A DNA stretch of 64,000 nt, taken from Trichosphaerium sp. ATCC 40318 (lineage: Eukaryota; Discosea; Flabellinia; Trichosidae). The position numbers and the translations under genes were made by a program. Location: assembly GCA_038496445.1 (NCBI GenBank), contig JALMLS010000138.1, positions 1 to 64,000 of the forward strand, read 5' to 3'. Below, one piece after another: positions 37,686 to 49,509 of this stretch (positions within the stretch are counted from its first letter, which is position 1; the number at the start of each line of letters is the position of its first letter). The notes beneath the pieces were generated by a model. The model saw only the letters and a program-made list of their open reading frames with translations. It was not told the DNA's origin and made no database searches.

Positions 37686-38176
37686 ATGAACTTAAGCTAC
37701 AAAATACCACTTCGCGTAGATGTAATTGATAAAAAAGAAATAAAACAACATTTTATAATTAAGTCAAGTTTTCTTCTTCTTGTTTGAAATGTGATCAATC
37801 TGTAAGTGTAAGGTTCTAATTCCTTACTATTTCGAACCCATACCAGCTCTTATACTTTACCTTACCTCTTGTCATTTGTTTGATGAGAGCCATTGACGTA
37901 ATTGAAAAGGTGCTTGTGTTTACTTATTACTGGCTTCATGCCACACAACAATCATGCTCCAAAGCTACCTTTTCATGAAGATTCTGTGACAAAGCCAGCG
38001 TGCCAAGTATGCTACTCTTGATATACTACAAGCTCCACAAGTAGAACCTTAATATTGTTCTAACTCTTTTGATTCCCGTCAAGCCTTGTTTGACATATTA
38101 CAAACTTGGCTGTTTAGAAACTAAAAGGAGTTGCAAATTCATTTTCTTTTGTTTGAGTCTTCAACGGTTTATTATT
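37686..38176. other. Convergent intergenic region
   Basis: 491 bp between two convergent genes; no coding or RNA feature seen. Confidence 0.4.
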
Positions 38177-41020
38177 TTACAACTTTCGTGCGCGTTCTAA
38201 TCCACGTTTAACACGCATTGATACCATCTAATAAAAAATCACGTCAGATAAAAGAAAAAAAGTCCACGTGGAAATGTTTTTTTAGAACAAAAACAAACAA
38301 ACAATACCTTGTAGAAATCGTAATCTCCTGGAAATGCTTTTGCTCTATTATACAACTTTTTTGCTTCTGAAACATCTTTTAACTCTAATGACATATCTGC
38401 ATACTCAACACATGACATTGGTATTACATAACGTTCTATTTTCAACTGAGACTCAAGCTTCCACAACTCCTCAAAAGTTGCTTTTGCCTGGCAAGGGAAA
38501 AAGAGTCAATATTTGAAACAAGTTTATGTTGTATACCTTGTCGTGTTGTTTAAGTCCTTTGTAATTACTACCTCTAAAATAGAGTTGTAATGCTTCACAT
38601 TCAACCTTTGGTTGAGTTCCATTGTAGTCTTGTAACAACTTCAGTGCTTCATCAAGAAGTTCTTTACAAAATAACATTAGCAAAAACGATTCGATTATTA
38701 AAACAGCAATATGACTGTTGAATCGAGAAGTAGCGTTATTAATATACCTTGTGATTGATCGTATTTACGTGCTTCCCATAGACAAGCTACTTTGATAATA
38801 CATTGATCAAACTCAGAAAAACCATCAATTTTTTGGTACTGCTCAGTCAACCTTAGGGCATAGACGTCATAGTTCATCTTCTTATCAACAAGCGCAGCTA
38901 CTGCATCAAAGTGAACCTTGGCTTCATCTAGAGTAATACTTTAGAACAAAGTATAGGTAAAGAAGATAGCAAGGGGGCTTGAAATGAAAAGAAAATCGCT
39001 TGCCTTTTTTACCACTTATCCATTTACAAAACCCAAGTTTGAACGTCCCATACGCCTTGTATTGTCTATTATGTGATAATGTAAGGTATCTAAAATATAT
39101 GGTTAGACAAATAACTATTTTGTGGTTTATTTTGAGAAAGAGGTCGTCAATTCTAAAAAAGTGAATTCGAGACGCAAGTCATTTTTTCACTACACCTGAT
39201 CTTCTCTGAAAGGTCAACGCCTGAATGTCATTGGACATGCCAGGGAACTAACATATTTGATAACTTTCAGAGGTAAGGTATTCACACATAGCGAAAAAAC
39301 CGACAATTCAGAGGTAAAGGTCATCAAAGAAAAAATACCTTTCAAAAAGAGGAATAGCTCTTTCGAAATCAAGAGTCAACCAATAGTTATTGCCAAGCTC
39401 ATACTCAATTGAGTATTGTAGCTGTGGTAGTTGTGAAGTATTTTCAATGCATTTCTCATATAGAACTGTAGAGTCATCTAGTCGTCCATCACGTTGGTAC
39501 CTACAACTCTTCAGTTAATGTTGAAACTGTACGGCCTAAAAAAAAAGCAGCTGCCTGTGTTCAATTAAGTATGGCAGTGCTGAGTGGGTTCAAGCAACTA
39601 TTGACAAATCGTACATGCGTCCAAATACTTGCATGATAAGAGCTGATGTTGGATACTCTGCAAGTAGTTCATCCTTTACATCATCATACTCTTTGTCGCT
39701 CAGAAAATACCACCTAAAAGATATTAAATATCTTGAGCTTAGAGAGGGACACTCTCATTTACTTACTTGTGTAGTATCAATATAATTTTAGCTAGAGTGT
39801 TTCTAGCGCAACCACATGATGCACAAAATCTGTACAAAGTGTCAGGAAGGTCAACATGAATTAATAAATAATGTTAAAATTTCGTACTCAAGTGCTTGTA
39901 AACCTCCTTCGCGGTTTGCAGTGAATCCAATAAGTTGAATAAACCTATCAATCATGTATCTTAGTGCCGAGTAAGAGTATCATACTAAAAATAACATACC
40001 ATAGCCATTGATGAGGTACCAAAGATACACCAAAATTAAACATGCCGACACCAAATTTGACACGTCCTTCGAACCTGTTAAGGAGCGCAGTAGGCCTTTG
40101 TAAAGCCTCAAAAAATCCGTCACCATGTGATTTAACTAATAGGGATATTAGAATCCAAATACAAGAAGCCTCAAGTCAGTGAAAAATGGCAAAAGAATGC
40201 AACAGGTAAAACAAAAGTAGTTGTTATTTCTGAACAAAATAATAAAATGTTAGTTACCATGTGATGCAATTCTTGGTCGCAGTTCACACCACAACTTCTC
40301 TGCTTCTGCGAAATACTTCCAACTTGATCTTGGCATAGTTAGTTCAGAGTTGAATACGCTATTAAGAGCAGTCATACCTTATATTCAAGCCAATATTAAT
40401 CCAACTTCTGGTTTTTGCATAGAACGCCAAAAATCCCATTTTTATTTCTCCAAGAACAACCATGCTCTCGCCTACACCAGCACAAGTTAGTAAATGGAAG
40501 TGAAAATTAGTGCGTGTACAGTATCTGAATGCGCGTACAAGCTCCGCAAGCTCTTGTTCTGGTGTTCGGCGAGTGTCTGACTTGAAAAATTTGATAAATG
40601 ATCCTATGAGGGTTGCAGAGTCCTTGTTTGCGTCGTGGTATGTTTTAACAAACGCTTCAGTTTGGTGTAAGAATTTGATACTTTTTTCAACCTCTTCATC
40701 GCCTCCTAATAGTTTTTAAGCGAATTTAAAGCGTTTTGGCAGTCCGTAGCGGATAAATTAACGGAAGTAACTTGTCATCATGTACTAGTGCGTACCAGCA
40801 AAGTAACTTGCACATAGAGTGCTTTGAAGGTGATGTAAGCAAAACCAAATGTCGCTGAGTGAATGCTCTTCGAAAACGTCCACGCTCTCTTGTATATTAG
40901 TTTGCCACCAGTGGAATGACCCTTCCTGATACGCAACACATTATTAATGAGTTTGTAGTTATTACTCCTTCTACGTACGTCTAACAGATCAAAATACGAC
41001 TCAGCAGTTAGTTCCGCCAT
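38177..41020 (-). CDS. IML2/TTC39-family TPR protein
   Basis: ATG at 41020 (MAELTAESYFDLLDVRRRSN). Many short exons; stop TAA at 38177. The family signature is clear in the middle: RVKFGVGMFNFGVSLVP followed by RFIQLIGFTANREGGLQAL, equivalent to the FG.G.FNL..S..P...L...IGF.GDRE.GL..L block of IML2 and TTC39. TPR-like helices follow (EYDDVKDELLAEYPTSALI, YEKCIENTSQLPQLQYSIEY, LYNRAKAFPGDYDFYK) and a basic tail MVSMRVKRGLERARKL. IML2 is known in yeast for lipid-droplet protein-inclusion clearance, and TTC39B in animals for lipid metabolism. A similar role here is inference only. Confidence 0.8.
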
Positions 41021-41298
41021 TTGTCAAGCCAGTAAAGGAAGTGTCAACGGATGTTAGTTTGCCCGAGTACTGTTCTTGTAGCTTAATTAAACCTTTCTTA
41101 ATTTACTTTGAATGGAATTGGAAAGATGCATGTTTATAGGTTGCTGACTTGTTGTAGGACATATGATTTCCAACTTACGGAAGGTCTAGAATTTGACATT
41201 GCTACAATGTAATTTCGTTGACTTTTTTCCTTTTTTTTGTGCTGATCTACAGGAGTTCACAGAGCCTGAAACAGAGACTCGCGAGCGATGTACCAATA
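41021..41298. promoter_or_regulatory. Divergent intergenic region
   Basis: 278 bp between the start of the IML2-like gene and the possible small membrane protein. No defined element seen. Confidence 0.3.
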
Positions 41299-41587
41299 AT
41301 GGCAGCTTTTGATGAAGATGCAGGTTGAGTTAGTACGACTTCTTGTCCTTTTTTCATTTTCAAAAAATTGGGCTGGGTATTTTTAAGAGAAATCTCAAAC
41401 ACAAACCATAAAAACGGCAGCCATACTCTCAGTAGTGGTAGTTGTTTCAGTATTATAATAGCAATACAAGTTGTTCACAACAGGTTCGCAACACGAGACA
41501 TACACTGGTGGTATCAAGATTCCTTCAAAAAAAATTCCAGTACCAATTCCAAATGCAGGTCCTGTTACTAAAGTCAGAATAAGTTGA
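41299..41587 (+). CDS. Possible small single-span membrane protein
   Basis: ATG 41299 gives MAAFDEDAG. A GT-AG intron leads to KSQTQTIKTAAILSVVVVVS, a clear hydrophobic span, and a further exon can supply GSQHETYTGGIKIPSKKIPVP and IPNAGPVTKVRIS before TGA. The last splice does not join in frame with any GT donor I can find, so the end is uncertain. Unknown function. Confidence 0.35.
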
Positions 41588-41724
41588 GAAGCTATTTAAC
41601 ATACACTTGAAAAGAATACGATTTGGAATGCAATCGCTCTCAACAATCCAAAAGTTAGAAAATTTTACGATGGCTTATAAATTGCCTATTTATTTAACTA
41701 ATTACTAATAAATCCAACTAGTTA

Positions 41725-43402
41725 CTAGATGACTCCACTGTATTGAATACCCATAGACTCAATAGCTTCTCGTGTAAGTTTGGTATTATTCAATCCTAAT
41801 GTAACATATTTTAAAGATGGCAAGTGCTTAAAGCAACCTTTTGTAATCTGTGGACAGAGATCCAGGGTTAAGCGCTCAAGGTTGACCAATGTCTTAAAAC
41901 CCAAGTCTGTTATCTCAGGGAAATCATTCAAATCAAGGTATTTGACATTGGTCAATGATTTGATTCCATCATCTGTTACCAAACTTCCGTCTTTGATATG
42001 GACAGTGTGTACATCACCAAGTTGTTTGAGCCATGAGTCTCTTGGTAAAGAAAGACTAATCTCATGAACGCCTTTGAGTGCTTTGATGCATTTACCTGAA
42101 ATATAACAATCATATAGGTTAATAGTGTGTACACCAGCAAGACTTTGTAGTGCTTCATCTGTCACTGATGTACAACGAAGGTTAATAGTATGAACACCTT
42201 TGAGTGCTTTCACTCCTTCATTTGTCACTGATGTACGACGAAGGTCAATAGTATGAACACCTGCAAGAGGTATAACACCTTCATCTGTAATTTGCTCGCA
42301 ATATCTCAAGTCAAGTGTATGAACTCCAACAAGTGCTTTCACTCCGTCATCAGTTATATTGGTGGTCTCAGAAAGGTTAATAGTGTGTGTACCAACAAGT
42401 GCTTTCACTCCTTCATCTGTCACCCCGGTGTTGTTCAAGTTAATAGTATGAACACCTTTGAGTGCTTTCACTCCTTCATCTCCCACTGCAGTCCAACAAA
42501 CGTCAATAGTATGAACACCTTTGAGTGCTTTCACTCCTTCATCTGTCACTCTGGTTTTGTTCAAGTTAATAGTATGAACACCTTTGAGTGCTTTCAATCC
42601 TTCATCTGTCACTGGTGTATCAGAAAGGGCAATTGTATGAACTCCAGCAAGTGCTTTGACACCTTCATCTGTCACTGATGTATGACAAAGGTAAATAGTA
42701 TGAACACCTTTGAGTGCTTTCACTCCTTCATCTCCCACTGCAGTCCAACAAACGTCAATAGTATGAACACCTTTGAGTGCTTTCACTCCTTCATCTGTCA
42801 CTCTGGTTTTGTTCAAGTTAATAGTATGAACACCTTTGAGTGCTTTCACTCCTTCATTTGTCACTGATGTACGACAAAGGTCAATAGTATGAACACCTGC
42901 AAGAGGTATAACGCCTTCATCTGTAATTTGCTCGCAATAGTTCAAGGTAATTGTGTGAACTCCAGCAAGTGCTTTGACACCTTCATCTGTCACTGATGTA
43001 TCAGAAAGGTCAATTGTATGAACTCCTGCAAATTGTTCCACAATCTTGTCAGAAGGAAACCTGAAAGCTCTATTATTTACTAAATCGATCATTGTGCGTT
43101 TCATGATTCCACAATGCTTTACAACTTGTTTTACTTGTTTTTCTGTTGTTATACGTATACTATGGTATCCAACAATGTCGTGAATGATAGAAGAAAGGAT
43201 ACGACATGTTTGACAAGCTGCAAATCGCGATTTGGTTGTGTGACTTAGAATAATCGCTATAATCTCAGCGGGCAGGTCCGGTAACGTTTTTTGAGTGCTT
43301 CAAATTATTTTAGAACGATACAATCAACAAAAACGTTTACCTTTGATTTAATGTATCATTCGCCAAATCACGCGGGTTTTTATTACCTTTTGTGCGATCC
43401 AT
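41725..43402 (-). CDS. F-box protein with near-perfect LRR tandem repeats
   Basis: Two exons, 43402-43341 (MDRTKGNKNPRDLANDTLN) and 43297-41725, give about 544 aa. The F-box is LPDLPAEIIAIILSHTTKSR. Then come about fifteen 20-23-residue leucine-rich repeats of the type VTDEGVKALKGVHTINLN, the cysteine-containing/RNI-like class used by F-box/LRR substrate receptors. The DNA repeats, about 63 bp, are nearly identical within blocks: a block containing GVHTIDVCWTAVGDEGVKAL occurs twice. This points to recent amplification or conversion. The last repeats (TDLGFKTLVNLERLTLDLCP, FKHLPSLKYVTLGLNNTKL) are diverged. Long open frames on the opposite strand are shadows of the repeats. Confidence 0.85.
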
Positions 43403-43567
43403 GGTGCCACGTGTACTTATTAATTGATTTGGTTTGACTAACTTACGAAAAATGTCAACACGTGTACTTATTGCGGAATAGCTCACCGAGCACCCAGACG
43501 GAGAATTTAGGGCGTGCCTTCACCGCATGGTTTGGCGAGTAAGAAACAGTCTGGGGTGCTAGAGAAT

Positions 43568-44014
43568 GTCAGAAAAGGTTTAAAACTGTTTTTTAAAAAG
43601 CGGCTTGTGTGGAGTGGATAATGTTGTATCTATGCCAATGTAAAAACAAGTACCTGGTGCGTTAAGATTCGGACCCACGTTTTTTCCGAATTTTTCGAAA
43701 GAAAAAATTCGAAAAAATAGAATTCGATACAAAAACCGAATGCCTATACCCACCAATGGATCACTATAAGTGAGCGAAGGTCGGGTTCTAGTTCCGAGCA
43801 CAGTGAGGACCCGACCGTAAGTGAACCAGGCGCTTTCTAGTTTAGTGGACTGCCCTAGCTATGCATCTTTCTACACTTTCGAATTGTTGTTTTCGGAAAA
43901 TTCGGAAAAAACTATAGCCCCTTAAGATTTTCCATGCTGCCTCTTTGGTGGGGACAACAGATATACATGAGCGGATACAACACAGATAAGTAGAGCGAGA
44001 AGTAGAACTTTCAT
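43568..44014 (-). pseudogene. Broken copy of BIM1-like exon 1 and intron 1
   Basis: From 44014 the minus strand reads MKVLLLALLICVVSAHVYLLSP, close to the intact copper protein at 31.5 kb. A 2-base deletion after CCCCA shifts the frame, giving PKRQHGKS and a stop. The homology is interrupted by a 252-bp insertion and resumes at AATCTTAACGCACCAGGTAC, running through the start of intron 1 to its end-like sequence (ACCTTTTCTGA). No later exons were found. Not functional as it stands. Confidence 0.85.
43670..43921. mobile_element. 252-bp MITE, hAT-like, with 8-bp target duplication
   Basis: Inserted in the BIM1-like pseudogene. It is flanked by identical 8-bp TTAAGATT at 43662-43669 and 43922-43929; the intact gene at 31.6 kb has a single copy at the matching place. 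The ends are inverted: left CGGACCCACGTTTTTTCCGA, right (reversed) GGGGCTATAGTTTTTTCCGA, both continuing with ATTTT. An internal palindrome GGTCGGGT...ACCCGACC lies at 43779-43816. No coding capacity. The 8-bp duplication fits the hAT superfamily; the mobilising transposase is not in the window. Confidence 0.85.
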
Positions 44015-44306
44015 TTGGTACAAGTTTGTTGAGTGAAAAACAGTTTTTGACTGAAACTCTACTGCAAAATCACGTATCTCTGCTATATTTGTGAAACATA
44101 ACCATTCTTGTACATCAGTAATACAGTTCGGGACAACAATATGAACGTTTTTTAAACAAACCAAACATAACAATAAGGCGCAATTTTTTATCGCTGTTTT
44201 TAGAGAGGGGAGAAAATCGGAGTGGAAAAGAAAGTATACAATTTGAACTACAATTGGATAGTACTTTTATGTTTGTAGTACAAGCTGGTGTCTTGATTAC
44301 AAAGTC
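44015..44306. other. Intergenic, no gene seen
   Basis: 292 bp upstream of the pseudogene and downstream of the F-box/NHL gene; nothing supported. Confidence 0.4.
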
Positions 44307-45673
44307 TTACATCTTTATTTTGTACAGTTTACCTCTTGCTATACAAAAGTATAATGTACCTTCTCTATAAAGTAAACTTTCTACTTCTCTTGGATACATA
44401 CCATTTGGTAATACTATATTCAACTTTACAGTCTCTCTGAATTGTTCACGTAAAAACATTTTAAAAATGCAATTTGATGTTCCAACAAATAAGTTACCAC
44501 GTTCATCAAAGGCAAGGCTATAAATAGTAATTCTATCCATGTCAAGAAGAGTGAATATACGTGTATCTGTTGCAACACGAAGAATACCTGAATCGATAAA
44601 GTATATGTCATTACTGAACCAAAAACAAAAAGTCAGAAAAAATCAAGAAAAAAAGTTAACATGTGCCTTTTTGGATCTAATGCCAAGTTTGTCGGTTCTG
44701 CCAAAAGAGCATCTTTTCTTGAACCATCTAGTTGATGTTTAGCACGAAACATACTCTCAGGGCATTTTCCTATCTCTGTAGAGACGAAAGAGTTCTTGAT
44801 ATTCAATGAACGAATACACCTGTTGTGAGAATCACCAATAAGCAAGTTTCCTTTTGGTCCATAACAAATACCATCTGGATAATAGAATGTAGCTTTATTG
44901 CCTATACCATCAGAATAACCACGTGATATTGTACCAGCAATTTGGGTAACTTGATTTTGGTCTAGATCGAGCTTGACGACTTTATGGTGATTTCTGTCAC
45001 ATAAGAAAACTATATTATCGGATTTGGATGAAGTTATAGCTGCTGTTGCTACAAAAGTATACTTCGACTTTGTGTTTGCGCATTTCACCTCTAGTAAGCT
45101 TCTTTTATTCTTATTAAGATCTATTAAGGATAACCACTTGCAATGAAAGTCGATAACGAGAAGCTAACACCAGTATCAGCAAAAAACTTTCATTTTTTAG
45201 AGGAGAAAAACTTATCGAACTTTCTGGGACAATCACGTGCTCCAACTGTTTTTTAAAGGCGGGATTATTAACGTACCGAATTTGAGGCGCAATAAGCTAG
45301 TCCTACGATACGAGAAAACTCATCTGAAACCAACTCTGCTTTGAGCACCTTACGAGCCTAAAAACGAAGAGATTAGAATGGAAACGGCGAGTTTAACGTT
45401 TCTCCACAACATCAAGTTCTTTTAAAGTAACTATATTAAATTATGATAGATATAATGTATTCGAGCTACTAGCGAGCGTTTTGAGCGTTTATTTTATTTT
45501 GTTTTTAACGTTTCGTTTAAAAAGTGTACCTGTAGAAGTCTATGATCTATAAGGTAGTCGTTCAAGCGTCGGCAAGCGTTATACCATAATATCAGGTCAG
45601 AACTTGTACACCAGGAAAATATTTCAATTAGAAGCTCTACTGGTAGCTCTAGAAGCTTAAGTGCATCAGCCAT
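44307..45673 (-). CDS. F-box / NHL beta-propeller protein
   Basis: Start ATG 45673 (MADALKLLELPVELLIEIF), an F-box continuing SSDLILWYNACRRLNDYL. Later exons carry NHL-type beta-propeller strands: FVATAAITSSKSDNIVFLCD, RNHHKVVKLDLDQNQVTQIA, FYYPDGICYGPKGNLLIGD, SHNRCIRSLNI, AEPTNLALDP, NDIYFIDSGILRVATD, YSLAFDERGNLFVGTSN. The stop at 44307 follows FCIARGKLYKIKM. Introns were traced through phases. F-box plus NHL suggests an SCF receptor that recognises its target by the propeller. An upstream in-frame extension to 45691 lacks an ATG. Confidence 0.78.
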
Positions 45674-46052
45674 GGAACGTTTAGGGTACAATGGCTTTGG
45701 GTGTCTGTAAAAAACCGGCCAAATTCACACCCAAATTCTTGTCGGGGAAAAAAAGAGCGGATGGCGCACTTAATTAAGTGTCTGAGTGAATAAACAAAGG
45801 ACTTGGAAGATCTGTTGGGTTAACGAGAAGGCGATACAATAGGCGAAACCAAGGAAACACAGCCGATAAAAGAGAAACGAAAGTAGACTTTATCAATGCT
45901 CTACTTACGTGCATGTACATTAGAGTCAATGTAACTATAGATTCAAGAAGCGTGACCAATCTACAAAAAATTGAAGATAAACAGAAGGATGTTGGGAACA
46001 AAACATCGGAATGCAAGAGGTCAAGGTTTTTCTTGATTTTTTATTGGTTTAA
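45674..46052. other. Intergenic, no gene seen
   Basis: 379 bp; an 80-residue minus-strand open frame has no motifs and is not accepted. Confidence 0.35.
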
Positions 46053-46830
46053 TTAACCATCTATAGCACTTAATTGACTACTGTATGTGTCAACAGCTGG
46101 TAGCCCTAAACGCGAAGAAATGTATTAGCATTTCATTACTAACAACCGAAGAGGTAGGTAAGTGTACCTGAAACATATAAAGTAAAGTCATAGTTGTAAA
46201 TGCTGTTTACAGCACCGCTTTTAACAGCATCTCTAAACTGTCTTGCGTATGTATCTGGAACAATAAAGAATAAGTCTGTTCCTTTTTCAGGTTTTACAGT
46301 ATCTAGTTCTAGGTACCAGTTACCTAGAACAGTAACTTCCCAACCTTAAAAAAAAGTAAGTACATAAACTTGATAAACAACTTTTTGATGTTTCGCTTTG
46401 TTTAATAGCCACAGCGTGGTACCAGAATATCACTTCATTGATGTAACAGAAGTGTTACAAAATTGAGTACAAAGGCATAGTACTGTGAAGCGATGTGGGA
46501 GGTGGGGGGCAGTACGAAAACATCCTGAACTTTTTTTTTTTTTTTGATTACAAAAGTAGAATTTGAAAGGTTGGTAAGTTATAACGTACGAACTGCGTCT
46601 GTACTAGCAGCAATCTTTTTAATAACGGATAATTTTAATACATTGCGCAGAATCTTTGGTATTACTGCTGAAAAGTGAAGGTGTACTACTGCTTGAACTT
46701 TAAAAAAAAACCCATAAGTAATTGTAAACAACAAAGAAAAAACCAAACAAACAACGTACTCTCACCAACCAATGTCTTGTTTGGTTTTACAGTAGCTAAA
46801 GAAATAGTGAATACATTCCAACTTGCAGTT
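46053..46830 (-). CDS. Hypothetical protein, exons partly resolved
   Basis: Exons on the minus strand read NVFTISLATVKPNKTLVGE, then IQAVVHLHFSAVIPKILRNV and KLSVIKKIAASTDAV, then GWEVTVLGNWYLELDTVKP and FFIVPDTYARQFRDAVKSG, ending LPAVDTYSSQLSAIDG and TAA at 46053. The first exon has no ATG that I can place; it may lie just downstream of the hydrolase stop at 46918. No family recognised. It could also be extra 3' sequence of a transcript that includes the hydrolase, but an in-frame stop at 46918 argues against that. Confidence 0.4.
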
Positions 46831-46917
46831 AATTAAAATAATGTCCTCTTGGAGTGAAGACAAGAGGAGAAAAAACGAGATTGGATTTGAAGGTAATTTG
46901 TTTGAAGCCAAGGTTCA

Positions 46918-49446
46918 TCAGGTCAAGCGCAAAACTTTCGTGCACGTGCATTCAGTATAACAATGGCTTCTGTCTTCGCCGTCAAATTGTCTATTTACTC
47001 CGTAGGTCTCATAAGTGCCATTTATGACACCGACTATACGTTCGACCATGTTATCAAGCCAGTATAGTTTATAAGGCTTTCTACCAATATTATCGGCTGT
47101 TGAGAAGCAAGAATGTGGTACACCACACTCATTGCTGTCATCAGTTACGTTGCATCCGTATCTAACACGATACATGCACATATTTACCTGAAATGAAAGT
47201 GTTGTTAAGAAGGAACTGAAAGAAACGTAAAACAAAAAACGTACATTACTTCCACTGGTGTTTAGTGCTCTACCAGCGGCCCATGAAAGAGCGTTTCTAG
47301 TCATTCCATCTGTTTGAACCTAAGATTATAAATATAATGGTAATGTAACATAGAACAGAGTGATAAAAAAAAAGTGTTAAAATCCGAAGCGGTTTTTTTT
47401 TTTGATTTCTCGATTAATAATTAGAGTAACATCAGATAAATACGCACAGTAATTATCTCAGTTTGTATAGGTGGTGTAGATGCACTTTCGTAAATACTGA
47501 GTTCACCCACAGTATGTGCTGCACCAAGATTTGAAACTAAGTAACTAAGAAAAAAATAAGAATATATTTACTCGTTTATAATAGTGTTAGAGTACCTGCA
47601 GTATCCTCCTCGGTGGTGTTCATCTCTATCTACTGTACATTTATCACCCCAAGACATTACTTTCAAAAGTAGGTCTTTGAGCTAAGCTTATTATCAGCAC
47701 CCAAAATTGTAATTTTTTTCTTAGACGCACTTGTTTTTTGTTGATAAATGGAAACGTTTTCTGTTCTTGTATGGCTTGTGATAGTATTGAGCGAAATACT
47801 ATCTGTAGTTGAGCATAGCCACCGCTAAATATTTCTGTAAGTAATGGTTTGAAGAGAACAGCAAGGAGCAAGTCGTACCGTAGTGAAGCATGTTCTTTAT
47901 CCAAATAGTTTGAAATAATTTTTTCTAATGATTTAACTACGGTAGGAGGAACATATATATTATCTCCGCCTATACCACCAGCAAGAGTTTTTTCTACAAA
48001 GACCTTTACGCACTTTGCTAGATTTGTTTCATTTCTATCACAATCTCTAACATAGCGATCAAGGCTACCCATAGATACTCCAAGGAAAGGGTTAAATGAA
48101 AGTTGTTTAGAATATAGACCTGGTGCCTGAATAAAATTAGTAAAATAGCGAGCTACAGCTTCAGATTTTGACTTAGCAATCACACAAAGTGATAAAAAAG
48201 CAAATGTTTCAATAAAAGAAGTTTGACACATTGCAAAAAAGCACAATGTGTCAAAACTCTACTTGTTTCTTTTTCTCAAATTATAGAGTATTAAATAACT
48301 TGTAACCTCAATCAAGTGATTCTTTTGGCTTGACACGCAAACAGTAATTAGAAACTGGTTTTTTGTGTAAAAAAGAAAAGACTGAAAAAAAAAACTGTTG
48401 CCAACAGTTACGAAACATCAAATAGCCCTCAGGCATGATTTTGGCTTCAAGGCCATTTGAGAGTTTGTTTGTAAAATTGTGTATAATCACAACAACTAAC
48501 CGGTGTAGTTGACCATTAACCGCATGTACAATAATTGGTAAAAAATAATAGTAATAAAAACTCACCCTTGCGGTTGCAAGCAGCGTAAGTGCTCCACCTA
48601 AGCTCAATCCAAATGTGCTCACAGGTACTTTAGAGCCAATATTATGTAGTTCCTATTTTATTCGTTAAAAAAGAATAAAGGCACAGATTGAGAGGAACTC
48701 ACTTGTCTTGTAATATCATTGACTGTGTCAACGAATTCGACGTATCCAGCGGCGTTTTCAGGGAGTACTGCGTAAATAGTATTATTAAAGTCTCCACACT
48801 ATTGTTTACTATGCGCACGTTCTACTGGATCTCCATTAGCGCATTTGGAGCTTGATACGCAATCATTAAGCAGCCTTCCATGACCAACGGTTAAAGGTAC
48901 TAAAACAAGGTAACCGTCGTCCTGAAGTGCTTTTGAAGCCTTGGTCATAGCGTCTGGGCACGCTACTCAGAATTTAAGCGAATAATCGTTAATCCGTTAT
49001 GTACCTGTGAAACCGTGGAAAATAACTACAACGCCCTATTTGTATACATTATTAACGCACTTTTTGTACTGGGTCAACTTACTTTTGGTTTGGAGGCTGG
49101 TATCCATTTCTGAGGCAAGCACTGTTCCTGTCTACCCGTTAAAAGTGGGCATGCGTGTTGTTGCCATTTGCTAAACAGAATTATCAGTGGAATAAGCAGT
49201 ATAAGCTTACAACAGCTGCGATGTTACTGGCGCGTTGATGTAACCACAAAACAAGCAACAGTATTCTTTTTTACGGTTTTAAATGCAACGTTACCTCCAA
49301 TCACCTTTAGGTGTACTAGAACAAGATCGCTCAAGATCTTGAGGCTGTCCGTTAGCGCCAAGTACAAAAAAGACCAAAACGAATAATCTAATAACTGCGT
49401 TACTCAATAGTTACTATTTATCGCGTAATAAGTACGTTATGCTCAT
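46918..49446 (-). CDS. Secreted alpha/beta-hydrolase (esterase/lipase type)
   Basis: Signal peptide MSITLFVLVFFVLGANG, made by splicing a 12-nt ATG exon segment (from 49446) over a short intron. Then come GVVVIFHGFT with the oxyanion HG, TVGHGRLLND, and the nucleophile elbow STFGLSLGGALTLLATA (G-x-S-x-G, Ser in GLSLGG). Further on are YSKQLSFNPFLGV, KDLLLKVMSWGDKCTVD with a candidate acid, and RDEHHRGGYCR with the likely catalytic His. A Cys-rich C-terminus follows (MCMYRVRYGCN, CGVPHSCFSTADNIGRK, CYTECTCTKV), stop at 46918. The segment 48.2-48.56 kb may hide further exons. The substrate is unknown; an extracellular ester is likely. Confidence 0.7.
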
Positions 49447-49509
49447 TCTACTGAGGAGCGGAAACATTCTAATGCAGTCGCACTTCAACGAAGTTTGACT
49501 GTTTGCTGA
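49447..49509. promoter_or_regulatory. 63-bp bidirectional promoter region
   Basis: Only 63 bp separate the ATGs of the secreted hydrolase (-) and the uncharacterised paralog gene (+). Both must start from this interval or from overlapping 5' leaders. No TATA box is obvious. Confidence 0.5.

Noticed and set aside
42253-42867. Long + strand frames rich in SMNTFECFHSFI repeats
   Set aside because: They are the antisense of the LRR repeats in the F-box gene; the repeated DNA keeps the opposite frame open.
43779-43816. tRNA-like or terminator hairpin GGTCGGGT...ACCCGACC
   Set aside because: It lies inside the MITE and has no cloverleaf; explained as an internal palindrome of the element.
45774-46016. 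80-residue minus-strand frame with hydrophobic stretches
   Set aside because: No splice partners, no signal-peptide-like start context and no motif.
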